From the NCBI GenBank assembly GCA_017992255.1, contig JAGOPB010000005.1, positions 1 through 32,278 on the forward strand: DNA of 32,278 bases, read 5' to 3'. The notes under the pieces are model-generated. The model ran no database searches and had not been told where the DNA came from. It saw only the letters and a program-made list of their open reading frames with translations. Positions 7,247-15,403 of the stretch are shown here, one piece after another. How positions within the stretch are numbered: the first letter of the stretch is position 1; every line of letters starts with the position of its first letter. Position numbers and translations under genes: made by a program. This DNA is from Minisyncoccota bacterium. Lineage in GTDB: Bacteria; Patescibacteriota; Minisyncoccia; Phycocordibacterales; UBA9973.

Positions 7247-10200
7247 ATGGCAGTAGTAGTACCAATAACAGACACAAACATTAGCACGCCGAGTGCTTTT
7301 TATCGTGTCGAGTCGTACAATATGCCGACTAACCTATATTCTACAAGTTTAGCTTTATCTACTGTGTGTTCAAAAGAAGTAACTTTTTCAAACGCAGGTA
7401 ATGTAAAAGGAGTAGCCATGCCTTTGTTTTGTACGAACACAATATTAGACAGATCTCTAGTACTTGGGCTTCAGGAAAAAAAAGGAACTTTTACAACAAC
7501 GATAGCAAGTCCAGCAATTTTCACAATGACTTCTCATGGTTTTTCTGTTGGAGATGAAGTTATATTAACAACCACAGGATCACTACCAACAGGAATAACA
7601 AAAGACACTATTCGTTATTATATATATCCTACAGAAGTAAGTCCTAGAAATATGACAACAGATAGTTCGCCATCTCCTTTTGTTGTTTCTGCTAGTAGCT
7701 ACAGTGGTGCTGGTTACGAACCATACAAAGCATTTGATGGAAGTATTTCTCTATGGAGAACAAATGTTACAAGTTCAGGTTGGTTAAAATTAGATATGAG
7801 CAGTACATATAAAGTAACTGATTACAGTATATATACTGCAAGCGCGGGTTCAGCTCAAAACCCAAAAGACTGGACACTAGAGGGTAGTAATGACGACTCT
7901 AGTTGGGATATATTGGACACTAGAACAGGTATACAAATGTCTTCAACAGGTACTTATACTTATTCTTTTTCTAACACTACAGCGTATAGGTATTACAGAC
8001 TAAATGTATCTGCAAGTAATGGGGGTGCTTATGTTTATATATACGAACTACATCTGCATGAACAAAATGTTAATACTTTTTGTTTAGTAACAAATCCTTC
8101 TGATACAGCTGTAGTTTCAACTTCTGGTTCACAATCAGGAGTACACACACTTTGGATAACACGAACATCTGATACTTATACAACAAATCAAATAATACCA
8201 ACTGGAACATATACTGGGCTGTGGTTTACTGTAATACCACTCGAATTCACAACACCATATGCAATAGATACAACAGTTTCAAAATGGAGAATATATATGG
8301 TTCAAACAGGTGGCACAACTGGAAACTTTAACTGGCCTTCTTCGAGTGTTGTTGCTACAGATTCTGCCTACCTTATTTGGTGCGACAATGTAGTATCTTT
8401 CACAAACGATGATACTTTGGTTTGTACAAAAAGAGTAACCCTAGATACTTCTGTAACAGTAAAAGGAATATTGCCGACAGGTAGAACAGATAATGCTATT
8501 GCTACTATAGTTTGTAGAAGTTTAGATATTACAGAAAATGGAATATCAAATCTGTTGTGGGATGAAACACCAACAAGTTCAAATGTTCTCGGTGTAGACG
8601 GAACGGTCTTGGTTGGTTCGTGGGCAGGAATACAGATAGGTTCAAGTACAAATCCTATATCTTACGCCAATCAAGCAGTTTTGGAATTCTTACCAAATAC
8701 AGTAGGTACACTTATTTCTTATGTGACATGTTTTGGAGGATCTTCATTAAGTAGACCACTCGGTAGAGGTTCTTTTATTGCATATGGAGAAATACCAACA
8801 GCTAGAATTGCTACACTCGCAGTAGACGCTGAAACAGCTCAAGATAAATTGACATTAGTGGAGGATTTTAGTTCGGATTGGCAAATTGGAGATAGGATAT
8901 TTATAGGAAAACAAAACATAAAAAGTGTAGGACTATTAACAGTACATACAATCAATGCAATATCAGGTACTCAAATAACCTTGAATACAAACTTAGTTAC
9001 ATATAAAAGATATGCTGGGGGTAAGGTTATAAATATGTCTAGGGGGTATGGAATTATGCTAAGACACTCTACAACAGGTGCTACAACCTCTCGTGGTCTT
9101 ATGTATAATTCAAAACCAATATTTTTACATGTTAGTGGTGTGTATTTTAGGGATGTAAATCTTTCGGCTTTAGCTATGTATGTGTCATATCAATATGGAG
9201 TAGATACTCAACAAGAAAGAACTGTTGTAGAAGATAATTTATTGGAGTACACACAGAACACACAAACAGGATATTTATATGGTACAGATATAATACCAAG
9301 ACTAGGTGGAAGTATAAAACGAAATCATTGTGTGAAAGCAAATTTTGCAGGTGTCATTGGTGCAAGTTATTCAGCTTCTTTCAAATCAGGTACTTTAGAT
9401 ATTGAGGACAATGTTGCTCTTTCTATACAGTCTGTAGGTCAAGCTGTTGGTGCTGTTGGTACAACAAATGTGAAATTGAATATAAATAACAATATATGGA
9501 CAAATGCAACTACTGCACCTTTTGTAACAATGAACGGACAAGGTTCTACACTGACTAACAATGTATTATTTGGTGCCTCTTGTGTTACTGGAGCTTTGTC
9601 GTTTGGTACACTTTCTCTAAACGCAGTAATATCAGGAAATACTTTTGATAATAATGTTGTTGCAATATCTTGGTATGCAGGAGGTTTTACTGTAGACGCA
9701 ACAAGTAATGGTGACTCTTTTGGGCAAGAGGTAGCAAACACATCTGACTTGACTTATGTAGCAGGTACTTACGCTAAACTTTATTTTTCTGATACCATAG
9801 GATTGATAAATGGAGATCAAACATATATATCTGACACAATTACTGGAACTCGAGTAGGATTTACAAATGAAAACGGAGTACCAAACAATTCTCGTTCTGT
9901 ACTCACAGAGGGTTTTTACACAAAAACAGGTACTGGACTTGCTGATACGACAGTTAGAACTACAGGAGGATTTGCTTTGAGATTTGAATCAAATGTTGTT
10001 GAATTAGCATATACACAAATAATCCCAACTGGAAATATATCAGGTAAAACTATGACAATAAACGTATGGTGCAATATAAATACCGCTAACTATTATTCTG
10101 GAGTATATGAACTACCAAAGCTAAAAGTAACTTATGATGACATAACTACAGTTATCGCAACAGCTACATCTACAACAGGTTGGCAGCTTCTTTCTTTGCC

Positions 10201-10504
10201 TTTTACACCTGCTACAACTTTTGGACAGATAAGAGTAGTTATGACTTCTGAAACAGATCAAGTTGGATCTGATGCATATGTATATTGGGATGACATGGGT
10301 GTACTATACCCAGCAGGAGTGGCTTTGAGTTTGGGTGGTATGGACTTGTGGGCTACAGGACAACCTATATCTCCGATGATTGCCACAGGTATAAACCCAA
10401 ATGATATATGGGCAGTGGATACTTCAACCTTGACAGCACCAGGAACTACAGGAAAAAAACTTGTAGATGATTTAACAGTAGTTAAGTTTTTGGGGTTGAA
10501 ATAA
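7247..10504 (+). CDS. Large phage-fibre-like beta-helix protein with nested discoidin domain
   Basis: This 1085-aa protein has no signal peptide or membrane segment. Residues about 82-130 plus 275-303 form one phage-type beta domain (GFSVGDEVILTTTGSLPTGI joined to NTFCLV...TSGSQSGVHT). It is interrupted by an F5/8 type C (discoidin) domain at about 135-272 (YEPYKAFDGS, then SGWLKLDMSS, DWTLEGSNDDSSWDIL and YRYYRLNVSA). Residues about 375-600 resemble a G8-like region (SSDWQIGDRIFIGKQNI), followed by a probable right-handed beta-helix (to about 840). A carbohydrate-binding-like beta-sandwich (about 885-1030) precedes a phage-fibre tail motif, IWAVDTSTLTAPGTTGKKL. Discoidin and G8/beta-helix families commonly bind glycans or surfaces, so an adhesin or receptor-binding fibre is the likely role. 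The sequence is very rich in Thr, Ser and Asn with A-rich codons, unlike the housekeeping genes. This hints at phage origin or transfer. Confidence 0.75.
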   Translation: MAVVVPITDTNISTPSAFYRVESYNMPTNLYSTSLALSTVCSKEVTFSNAGNVKGVAMPLFCTNTILDRSLVLGLQEKKGTFTTTIASPAIFTMTSHGFSVGDEVILTTTGSLPTGITKDTIRYYIYPTEVSPRNMTTDSSPSPFVVSASSYSGAGYEPYKAFDGSISLWRTNVTSSGWLKLDMSSTYKVTDYSIYTASAGSAQNPKDWTLEGSNDDSSWDILDTRTGIQMSSTGTYTYSFSNTTAYRYYRLNVSASNGGAYVYIYELHLHEQNVNTFCLVTNPSDTAVVSTSGSQSGVHTLWITRTSDTYTTNQIIPTGTYTGLWFTVIPLEFTTPYAIDTTVSKWRIYMVQTGGTTGNFNWPSSSVVATDSAYLIWCDNVVSFTNDDTLVCTKRVTLDTSVTVKGILPTGRTDNAIATIVCRSLDITENGISNLLWDETPTSSNVLGVDGTVLVGSWAGIQIGSSTNPISYANQAVLEFLPNTVGTLISYVTCFGGSSLSRPLGRGSFIAYGEIPTARIATLAVDAETAQDKLTLVEDFSSDWQIGDRIFIGKQNIKSVGLLTVHTINAISGTQITLNTNLVTYKRYAGGKVINMSRGYGIMLRHSTTGATTSRGLMYNSKPIFLHVSGVYFRDVNLSALAMYVSYQYGVDTQQERTVVEDNLLEYTQNTQTGYLYGTDIIPRLGGSIKRNHCVKANFAGVIGASYSASFKSGTLDIEDNVALSIQSVGQAVGAVGTTNVKLNINNNIWTNATTAPFVTMNGQGSTLTNNVLFGASCVTGALSFGTLSLNAVISGNTFDNNVVAISWYAGGFTVDATSNGDSFGQEVANTSDLTYVAGTYAKLYFSDTIGLINGDQTYISDTITGTRVGFTNENGVPNNSRSVLTEGFYTKTGTGLADTTVRTTGGFALRFESNVVELAYTQIIPTGNISGKTMTINVWCNINTANYYSGVYELPKLKVTYDDITTVIATATSTTGWQLLSLPFTPATTFGQIRVVMTSETDQVGSDAYVYWDDMGVLYPAGVALSLGGMDLWATGQPISPMIATGINPNDIWAVDTSTLTAPGTTGKKLVDDLTVVKFLGLK

Positions 10505-10528
10505 TTTATCTTAACTATAGTAATGTAG

Positions 10529-10534
10529 TATACT
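10529..10534 (+). promoter_or_regulatory. -10 box, probable leaderless start
   Basis: TATACT ends 6 nt before the ATG at 10541, which would place the transcription start on or next to the A of the ATG. No Shine-Dalgarno sequence fits in between and no good -35 box is visible. Confidence 0.55.
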
Positions 10535-10540
10535 AAGAAT

Positions 10541-11734
10541 ATGAAAATAGAAGATTTAGTTCAATTACTAGATAATAGACTCAACAGCTTTACTCTTTCA
10601 AAAGACTACGCTCTTATGAACGGTGACCTGGAGAGAGTAAATGAAATTGATATTGAGATTAACGGAATTAAAGATACTCTCTACAAATTAAATTTAGTAA
10701 TCGATGCTTCCGCTACCGCTTTAAGTACTGAAAAAAATATTGCAGATGTTTTGGGCGTAAATTCTATTGGTATTATAAATGGATACGATATATCTTCATA
10801 TGCGACAGATCCCCTTCATGAACAAAAGATCGCTGAGATCTTGCTCCAAATGAGTAATATGAATAGTGCGACAGATATAGATGTTTACATAAAAGCCAAA
10901 GCGACTGACAGTCCTGTAACTGGTCAAATGATTTTGGATTCTGCAAAAAAGTACGCTGTCGATGCTCGTTTGATGATAGCCTTGATGGAACAAGATTCTC
11001 GTTTTGGAACTCTTGGTGTAGCCGTGAGAACACTCAATCCTGGTAACATCGGTAACAACGACACTGGTGCTACTAAGACTTTTAAATCTTGGGAGGAAGG
11101 TGTAGAAGCGATAGCCAAATGGCTCAACAATCATCGCGATACCAGTGCGCCTATTGTAATACCAGCTACTGACTCGATTCCGCCAATAATTACTTTAAAT
11201 GGAAATTCATCGATAACTCTACATGTTGGTGATATTTACACAGACTTGGGAGCAACAGCAAAAGATGATGAAGATAAAACAGTAACTATGGTTACAAGCG
11301 GAACAGTAGATATGACTACTGTAGGAACGTATACTATCCGATACAACGCTACAGATGCCTCAGGCAACAGAGCGACAGAAGTGACACGAACAGTAACAGT
11401 AAACGCTGTCACAACAGAACCAACTCCTAAGCCAACCCCAGAATCAGAGCCTATTCCTCTAGCAGAACCGATTCCAGAACCCATTCCTGATCCTATTCCG
11501 GGTCCTATTCCTGAAACAGTACCGGACCCAATCTCTGTTGTAGAACCTGTTGTTGAACCCGTAGAGACACCAACTCCTACGCCAGCCCCAGAGCCAGTAG
11601 TAGACCCTATTCCTCTTCCTGAACCAGTTGCTAATCCTATTGCACCACCAGTCGATGAACTTTCAACAATAAAAGAAACCATAGTAGCTTATACAAAAAA
11701 GAAGATCGCAAAAAGCCTAGGTATCAATGCTTAA
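10541..11734 (+). CDS. Muramidase-like protein with DUF5011 domain and Pro-rich tail
   Basis: This 397-aa protein has an N-terminal helical region (1-110) without a signal peptide. Residues about 120-200 look like a glucosaminidase or lytic-transglycosylase-type domain: SPVTGQMILDSAKKYAVDAR, then ALMEQDSRFG carrying the candidate catalytic Glu, NPGNIGNND, and SWEEGVEAIAKWL. A DUF5011/HYR-type Ig-like domain (about 210-290; PPIITLNGNSSITLHVGD ... YTIRYNATDASGN) follows. Then comes an approximately 85-residue Pro/Glu/Val repeat (PEPIPDPIPGPIP) and a basic helix. Such proteins cleave or bind peptidoglycan. The gene has its own promoter-like -10 box, and tatC begins 15 bp after its stop. Without a Sec signal it could be a virion-type or exported wall hydrolase, or act after release. 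The export route is unknown. Confidence 0.7.
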   Translation: MKIEDLVQLLDNRLNSFTLSKDYALMNGDLERVNEIDIEINGIKDTLYKLNLVIDASATALSTEKNIADVLGVNSIGIINGYDISSYATDPLHEQKIAEILLQMSNMNSATDIDVYIKAKATDSPVTGQMILDSAKKYAVDARLMIALMEQDSRFGTLGVAVRTLNPGNIGNNDTGATKTFKSWEEGVEAIAKWLNNHRDTSAPIVIPATDSIPPIITLNGNSSITLHVGDIYTDLGATAKDDEDKTVTMVTSGTVDMTTVGTYTIRYNATDASGNRATEVTRTVTVNAVTTEPTPKPTPESEPIPLAEPIPEPIPDPIPGPIPETVPDPISVVEPVVEPVETPTPTPAPEPVVDPIPLPEPVANPIAPPVDELSTIKETIVAYTKKKIAKSLGINA

Positions 11735-11749
11735 ATTTTCCATACTATT

Positions 11750-12469
11750 GTGCAAGACAATATCAAAAAATTCTTACCGTATGTAGAAGACTTGCGTCAC
11801 AAGCTTTACTACACTGCAGTTATTTTTGCGATAATTTTTATTGTCGGCTTCTTTTCTACTCCATTTGTATTAAAATTTTTTGTCAGCACGTTTGCTATAA
11901 CTGGAGTCATTATTGCTACAACTTCCCCATTCCAACTTACCGATCTTGCTGTTAGTTTGGGTATTTTTGCTGCACTTATCGTCACCATCCCTTTAACAAT
12001 ATTCCAGTTATATTTTTTTATATTTCCCGGATTAAATAAAAAAGAAAAAACGATGCTGTTGTCTTCTATACCTATATGCATCCTGTTGTTTTTGATAGGT
12101 TTCATGTTTGGAGCAAGTATATTGTTTTATGCATTCAAACTTTTAGCTACCATAAACCAAAATCTTGGTATTCAGAATATTTGGAGTATAGGCTCCTACT
12201 TGTCAGAAATATTTATTACCTCTTCGCTGTTAGGTTTACTGTTTGAGTTTCCATTGATTATTACCGGTCTACTTCGATTGCGATTGTTGAAATTGTCTAC
12301 CTTGAAAAAAAAGAGGCGTTTTGCTTGGTTCATGGTATTTATTATTGTATCAATACTACCACCAACAGATGGATTATCGCTTATTGCAATGGCTACTCCA
12401 CTCATTTTGCTGTATGAGATTACTGTATTTATCAACAGACATCACAAAGACACGATACAGAGTATATAG
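11750..12469 (+). CDS. tatC: Sec-independent protein translocase TatC
   Basis: This 239-aa protein has six predicted transmembrane helices. It forms the receptor core of the twin-arginine translocase, which moves folded proteins across the cytoplasmic membrane. TatC hallmarks are present: an N-terminal YVEDLRHKL (cf. HLxELRxRL), SPFQLT in the first periplasmic region, LNKKEKTML carrying the Glu equivalent to the E. coli KHERR segment, FEFPLI (F-E-x-P) and SILPPTDGLS before the fifth helix. The start is a GTG at 11750. It lies 15 bp after the muramidase-like gene and upstream of tatA, so the three probably form one transcription unit. The usual His of the N-terminal HLxELR is replaced by Val. 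The presence of Tat genes fits the KR-type signal encoded at 6278. Confidence 0.93.
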   Translation: MQDNIKKFLPYVEDLRHKLYYTAVIFAIIFIVGFFSTPFVLKFFVSTFAITGVIIATTSPFQLTDLAVSLGIFAALIVTIPLTIFQLYFFIFPGLNKKEKTMLLSSIPICILLFLIGFMFGASILFYAFKLLATINQNLGIQNIWSIGSYLSEIFITSSLLGLLFEFPLIITGLLRLRLLKLSTLKKKRRFAWFMVFIIVSILPPTDGLSLIAMATPLILLYEITVFINRHHKDTIQSI

Positions 12470-12561
12470 ACCTTTACTTGTACTGTTTTTTAGTTTACTA
12501 TAAGTGTATTGGTTCGGTTATCTGCAGTCGCATTTTATAAATTAGTATAACGATAAAAAAC

Positions 12562-12747
12562 ATGTTTGGACTTGGAACAAAAGAACTCATAATAATCGCT
12601 GTTATTGCAATCCTTCTGTTTGGATCAAAAAAAATTCCAGAACTTGCAAAAAGTTTAGTAGAAGCCATTCGTCACATTACTGGTGCATTTAAAAGTGCTG
12701 ACGAGGTATCTTCAAGTACAGAATCGAAATCTAAAACAAAAGTATAA
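12562..12747 (+). CDS. tatA: Twin-arginine translocase pore subunit TatA/E
   Basis: This 61-aa protein has the TatA plan: a short N-terminal membrane helix (about 5-20), an FGSKKIPELAKSL hinge and amphipathic helix (about 21-45), and a short polar tail. The FGxxxxPELAxxL signature is clear. TatA oligomers form the protein-conducting part recruited by TatC. The gene lies 92 bp after tatC and is followed by a strong terminator. No separate tatB is present, so this is probably a minimal TatAC system in which TatA serves both roles. Confidence 0.93.
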   Translation: MFGLGTKELIIIAVIAILLFGSKKIPELAKSLVEAIRHITGAFKSADEVSSSTESKSKTKV

Positions 12748-12802
12748 TCCTATCGTGTAGTCATACAGGTTCTAACTTCTGTGTCATAGAATCCTGTACA
12801 TT

Positions 12803-12843
12803 GTATAAAAAAAATCATTACCTTCGTAATGATTTTTTTTATA
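12803..12843. terminator. Bidirectional intrinsic terminator after tatA
   Basis: The stem joins TATAAAAAAAATCATTAC to GTAATGATTTTTTTTATA around a short CTTC loop, with A- and T-runs on the two sides. It ends the rightward tat unit and the leftward gene at 12898-13203. Confidence 0.9.
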
Positions 12844-12897
12844 CAACTAAACGATTGTATCTGATTGCAAAACATACAGTGACGTAGTTTGGATATA

Positions 12898-13203
12898 TTA
12901 TTTTTTCATCATCAACTGCATTATCGGTGCAAGCTCTTCACGATATTTCATCATCTCCGATTTATATTTCCCCATCACGAGTGTTGATGCATACATTTCA
13001 TTCATACCTGACTTTGTTTTCTCTTTTATTTCGCTCTGAATTTTCTCTAGAAGTGCCTTCACCTCCTTGTTATCTTCCAATTTCTTCATTGCGTCTGCAA
13101 TTTCTGGATGAGCTTCTAATTCTTTTGCTATGCGTTCTGCTTCTTCTTTTGATACACCTTTTGCTCGTAATGCGGTTTTTGTAATAAATGATTTAAATCC
13201 CAT
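12898..13203 (-). CDS. Small helical protein of unknown function
   Basis: This 101-aa protein is almost entirely charged and helical, with a KGVSKEEAERIAKELEAHPE segment and a long middle helix (KLEDNKEVKALLEKIQSEI) that has coiled-coil character. It is Met-rich near the C-terminus (QLMMKK) and shows no signal peptide or recognised domain. It is divergent from the uracil-DNA glycosylase gene, 37 bp apart, and both have a -10 box exactly 6 nt from their ATG. It converges on the tat terminator. Function unknown. Confidence 0.7.
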   Translation of the reverse strand: MGFKSFITKTALRAKGVSKEEAERIAKELEAHPEIADAMKKLEDNKEVKALLEKIQSEIKEKTKSGMNEMYASTLVMGKYKSEMMKYREELAPIMQLMMKK

Positions 13204-13209
13204 ATACCT

Positions 13210-13215
13210 ATTCTA
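13210..13215 (-). promoter_or_regulatory. Extended -10 box, probable leaderless start
   Basis: On the minus strand TGC-TAGAAT ends 6 nt before the ATG at 13203. This is the same spacing as the divergent promoter at 13229. No Shine-Dalgarno sequence is possible in the gap. Confidence 0.55.
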
Positions 13216-13228
13216 GCAAAAAAAACGC

Positions 13229-13234
13229 TATAAT
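13229..13234 (+). promoter_or_regulatory. -10 box, probable leaderless start of UDG gene
   Basis: A perfect TATAAT ends 6 nt before the ATG at 13241. GGAAG lies directly against the ATG and is too close to act as a Shine-Dalgarno site, so a leaderless mRNA is likely. Confidence 0.6.
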
Positions 13235-13240
13235 GGAAGT

Positions 13241-13822
13241 ATGAAACAAAAAAGTTCTCTCACCACAATACATAAAAAATGGATCAAAAAGTGTACCTGT
13301 GAGTTACGAAACACAGCCCTTCGCGCAGTAACCGGCAATGGAAATGAACACTCATTGATAGTTTTTATTGGAGAAGCTCCTGGAAAAAAGGAAGACGAAA
13401 CAGGTATACCGTTTGTTGGTTCTGCTGGGAGGATTTTAGACGAATTGCTTTCTAGTATACGGATGAAGCGAGAAGATGTATATATAACAAATATAGTCAA
13501 ATATCGTCCTCCAAACAATCGAGATCCTCTACCTGCAGAAAAACTAGCATGTCGGGCATGGCTCCACGAAGAACTCAATTCTATACAACCGCTACTAATA
13601 GTATTGTTAGGTCGTCATGCAATGAATAATTTTTTTTCAGATCTCACTATATCTCGTGTTCACGGAAAACTACTTCATGCGACTATTCCCGACATTTCTA
13701 CGCACTATTTTTTACCCCTCTATCACCCTGCCGCTACTCTATACAATGGTAGTCTGAAAAAAAGTTTGTATAAAGATTTCAAGAAAATTCCCAGTTATGT
13801 AAGGAAAATTGAAAAAAAATAA
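13241..13822 (+). CDS. Family 4-type uracil-DNA glycosylase
   Basis: This 193-aa protein removes uracil from DNA to start base-excision repair. Motif 1 is clear (GEAPGKKEDETGIPFVGSAG, about residues 46-65), followed by VYITNIVKYRPPNNR (about 85-99) and the HPAA motif (about 164-167) of the C-terminal catalytic region. Family 4 enzymes bind a 4Fe-4S cluster through four Cys, normally CxxC, then KCRPPxNR and a further Cys. Here the first pair is C-x-C (KKCTCEL), the KCRPP Cys is Tyr, and only the last Cys (KLACRAWL) is in its usual place. The cluster may therefore be lost or altered. The length fits the family. It is divergent from the small gene at 12898. Confidence 0.87.
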   Translation: MKQKSSLTTIHKKWIKKCTCELRNTALRAVTGNGNEHSLIVFIGEAPGKKEDETGIPFVGSAGRILDELLSSIRMKREDVYITNIVKYRPPNNRDPLPAEKLACRAWLHEELNSIQPLLIVLLGRHAMNNFFSDLTISRVHGKLLHATIPDISTHYFLPLYHPAATLYNGSLKKSLYKDFKKIPSYVRKIEKK

Positions 13823-13883
13823 TCAAAACAAACAATACATCGTGTGACAATACTGTTCTTGTGATCACGAACGACACTACTGT

Positions 13884-15353
13884 TTATTCTAGTACCGTTA
13901 CCTCAAATTCTCCGTCATCATCTTGCTGTTTCTTTTCACGGTGTATATACAATACAGACCCCATACCAAGTAGTATCAACGCAATGGCAGTCACCCACCA
14001 CATGGATATGGATGTATGGGCTCGAGACACCTCTGCGTTTAAGTTATTAGAAAAATCATTTTCTACATTTTTTTCATTGGTATCGCTTTGATTATTTTGT
14101 ATAGTTTGATTTTTTGATGTCGAAGTGGTGGCTACAGCACTTGCGTATGAGGTTTTTTTCTGTGAAGGCATAAGTACAACTGCTGGATACGAAGCAATTA
14201 CCGTTCCACTTGGATCAATAAGAGAAAGCGTCTGTGTATCATTCTCGGTAAAACCAGACGTATACCCTGTTACGGTTATAGTGTTTCCACCGAGAGCAAT
14301 ACTCCATTTGGGAAAAGTATAGGTATGTATTTTTCCTCGCAGTGTCCAGCCATCCATAATAACCTCAGTACTGCCTTTGTTATTTATAGAAACATCCAAC
14401 AAACCGTTTACTGTGCGAGCAGGTTTTATTTCAAAACTATCAGGATGCACTGTAAAATTTATTCTGGTAAATACTTCACCAGGCAATGACATAAATGAAC
14501 CATATCGATAATATTCTAGAGTAACCACATATGTTCCTGCATACATATACGTATGGATTAAGTCACCACTATCCCGTTGATCATATGAAGAACCATCCCC
14601 CATATTCCACTTGAACAAACCAGGATGCACCTCGTTGCCTTCGTTCGTATACGCCATCGCATTGAATGTAACAGGAACTCCCGCAGTGCCATAAGCGGGT
14701 GCTGTGATATCTACACTCCACATGGTTTCTTTTTTTACTGTTTCTGTTGTAGTGACATTTCCATCAGCATCGGTAGTTGTAGTTTGCTGATCGGTAGTTT
14801 CATTTATTTCATCTTCTGATGTATCAGTCGTCACAGGGGTGGTTGTAGAAGTGTTTGTGTTGATTGCTCCTGGTGTAGCGTTTGCAGCAACCCACGATCC
14901 AGATACTAGTTGCAAACTCTTTCCATCATTGTTTGCACCAACAGTAGGATCGTAGGTCACAGTGTCTACTACAGAAAGAGAAGAGTTTTTTATAGAAAGT
15001 GTTTCTCCTCCTGAGTTTATAAGTGAAAAACTAGAGTCAAATAGCGGAACACTTGTCGACCATTCACTCAAAAAAGTTGCCGGGTCGACTGTTATGACAA
15101 CATACCCATCAGACGCTATGGATGTTCCTCCACTGTACGAACTTAGCCCATGGTTGGTATCTGCTTCAAACAGCTTCCATCCAGATATATCAACATCAGA
15201 ACTACCGTTGTTGTACAGCTCCAACCATTCACGATTGGTATCTGACCCATCAGGGTCATACATAATCTCAGATATGACAATAGAGGCAAAAGCAGTCTTT
15301 GCTAAAACGAATAGAACAAGACCAAAAAATAGGACTGTATATTCTTTTTTCAT
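13884..15353 (-). CDS. Lamin-tail/PKD domain surface protein
   Basis: This 489-aa protein has a signal peptide (1-23). A lamin-tail domain (about 24-150) follows: ISEIMYDPDGSDTNREWLEL, then DISGWKL and YVVITVDP. A Thr/Asp-rich linker leads to a PKD domain (about 215-300; FKWNMGDGSSYD ... HTYMYAGTYVVTLEY), then a second lamin-tail-like domain (about 308-400; DGWTLRG, SLIDPSGTVIASYP). After a polar linker, a transmembrane helix (about 452-472) and a short acidic tail anchor it. This layout is very common in Parcubacteria-type genomes. It is probably a surface-exposed structural or binding protein, and no catalytic site was seen. A TATACT box lies 8 nt before the ATG. It converges with the uracil-DNA glycosylase gene. 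Confidence 0.8.
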   Translation of the reverse strand: MKKEYTVLFFGLVLFVLAKTAFASIVISEIMYDPDGSDTNREWLELYNNGSSDVDISGWKLFEADTNHGLSSYSGGTSIASDGYVVITVDPATFLSEWSTSVPLFDSSFSLINSGGETLSIKNSSLSVVDTVTYDPTVGANNDGKSLQLVSGSWVAANATPGAINTNTSTTTPVTTDTSEDEINETTDQQTTTTDADGNVTTTETVKKETMWSVDITAPAYGTAGVPVTFNAMAYTNEGNEVHPGLFKWNMGDGSSYDQRDSGDLIHTYMYAGTYVVTLEYYRYGSFMSLPGEVFTRINFTVHPDSFEIKPARTVNGLLDVSINNKGSTEVIMDGWTLRGKIHTYTFPKWSIALGGNTITVTGYTSGFTENDTQTLSLIDPSGTVIASYPAVVLMPSQKKTSYASAVATTSTSKNQTIQNNQSDTNEKNVENDFSNNLNAEVSRAHTSISMWWVTAIALILLGMGSVLYIHREKKQQDDDGEFEVTVLE

Positions 15354-15403
15354 ACCATAACAGTATAAAATATTTCAATTTTTTGCAACTCACTATTCCA
15401 CTT

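Noticed and set aside
7247..10504. Diversity-generating retroelement target
   Set aside because: No reverse transcriptase, template repeat or C-type-lectin variable region is visible in the window.
11236..11682. Minus-strand frame encoding a Gly/Ser/Thr-rich 148-aa product
   Set aside because: It mirrors the Pro/Glu repeats of the muramidase-like protein on the + strand and has no start context or domain.
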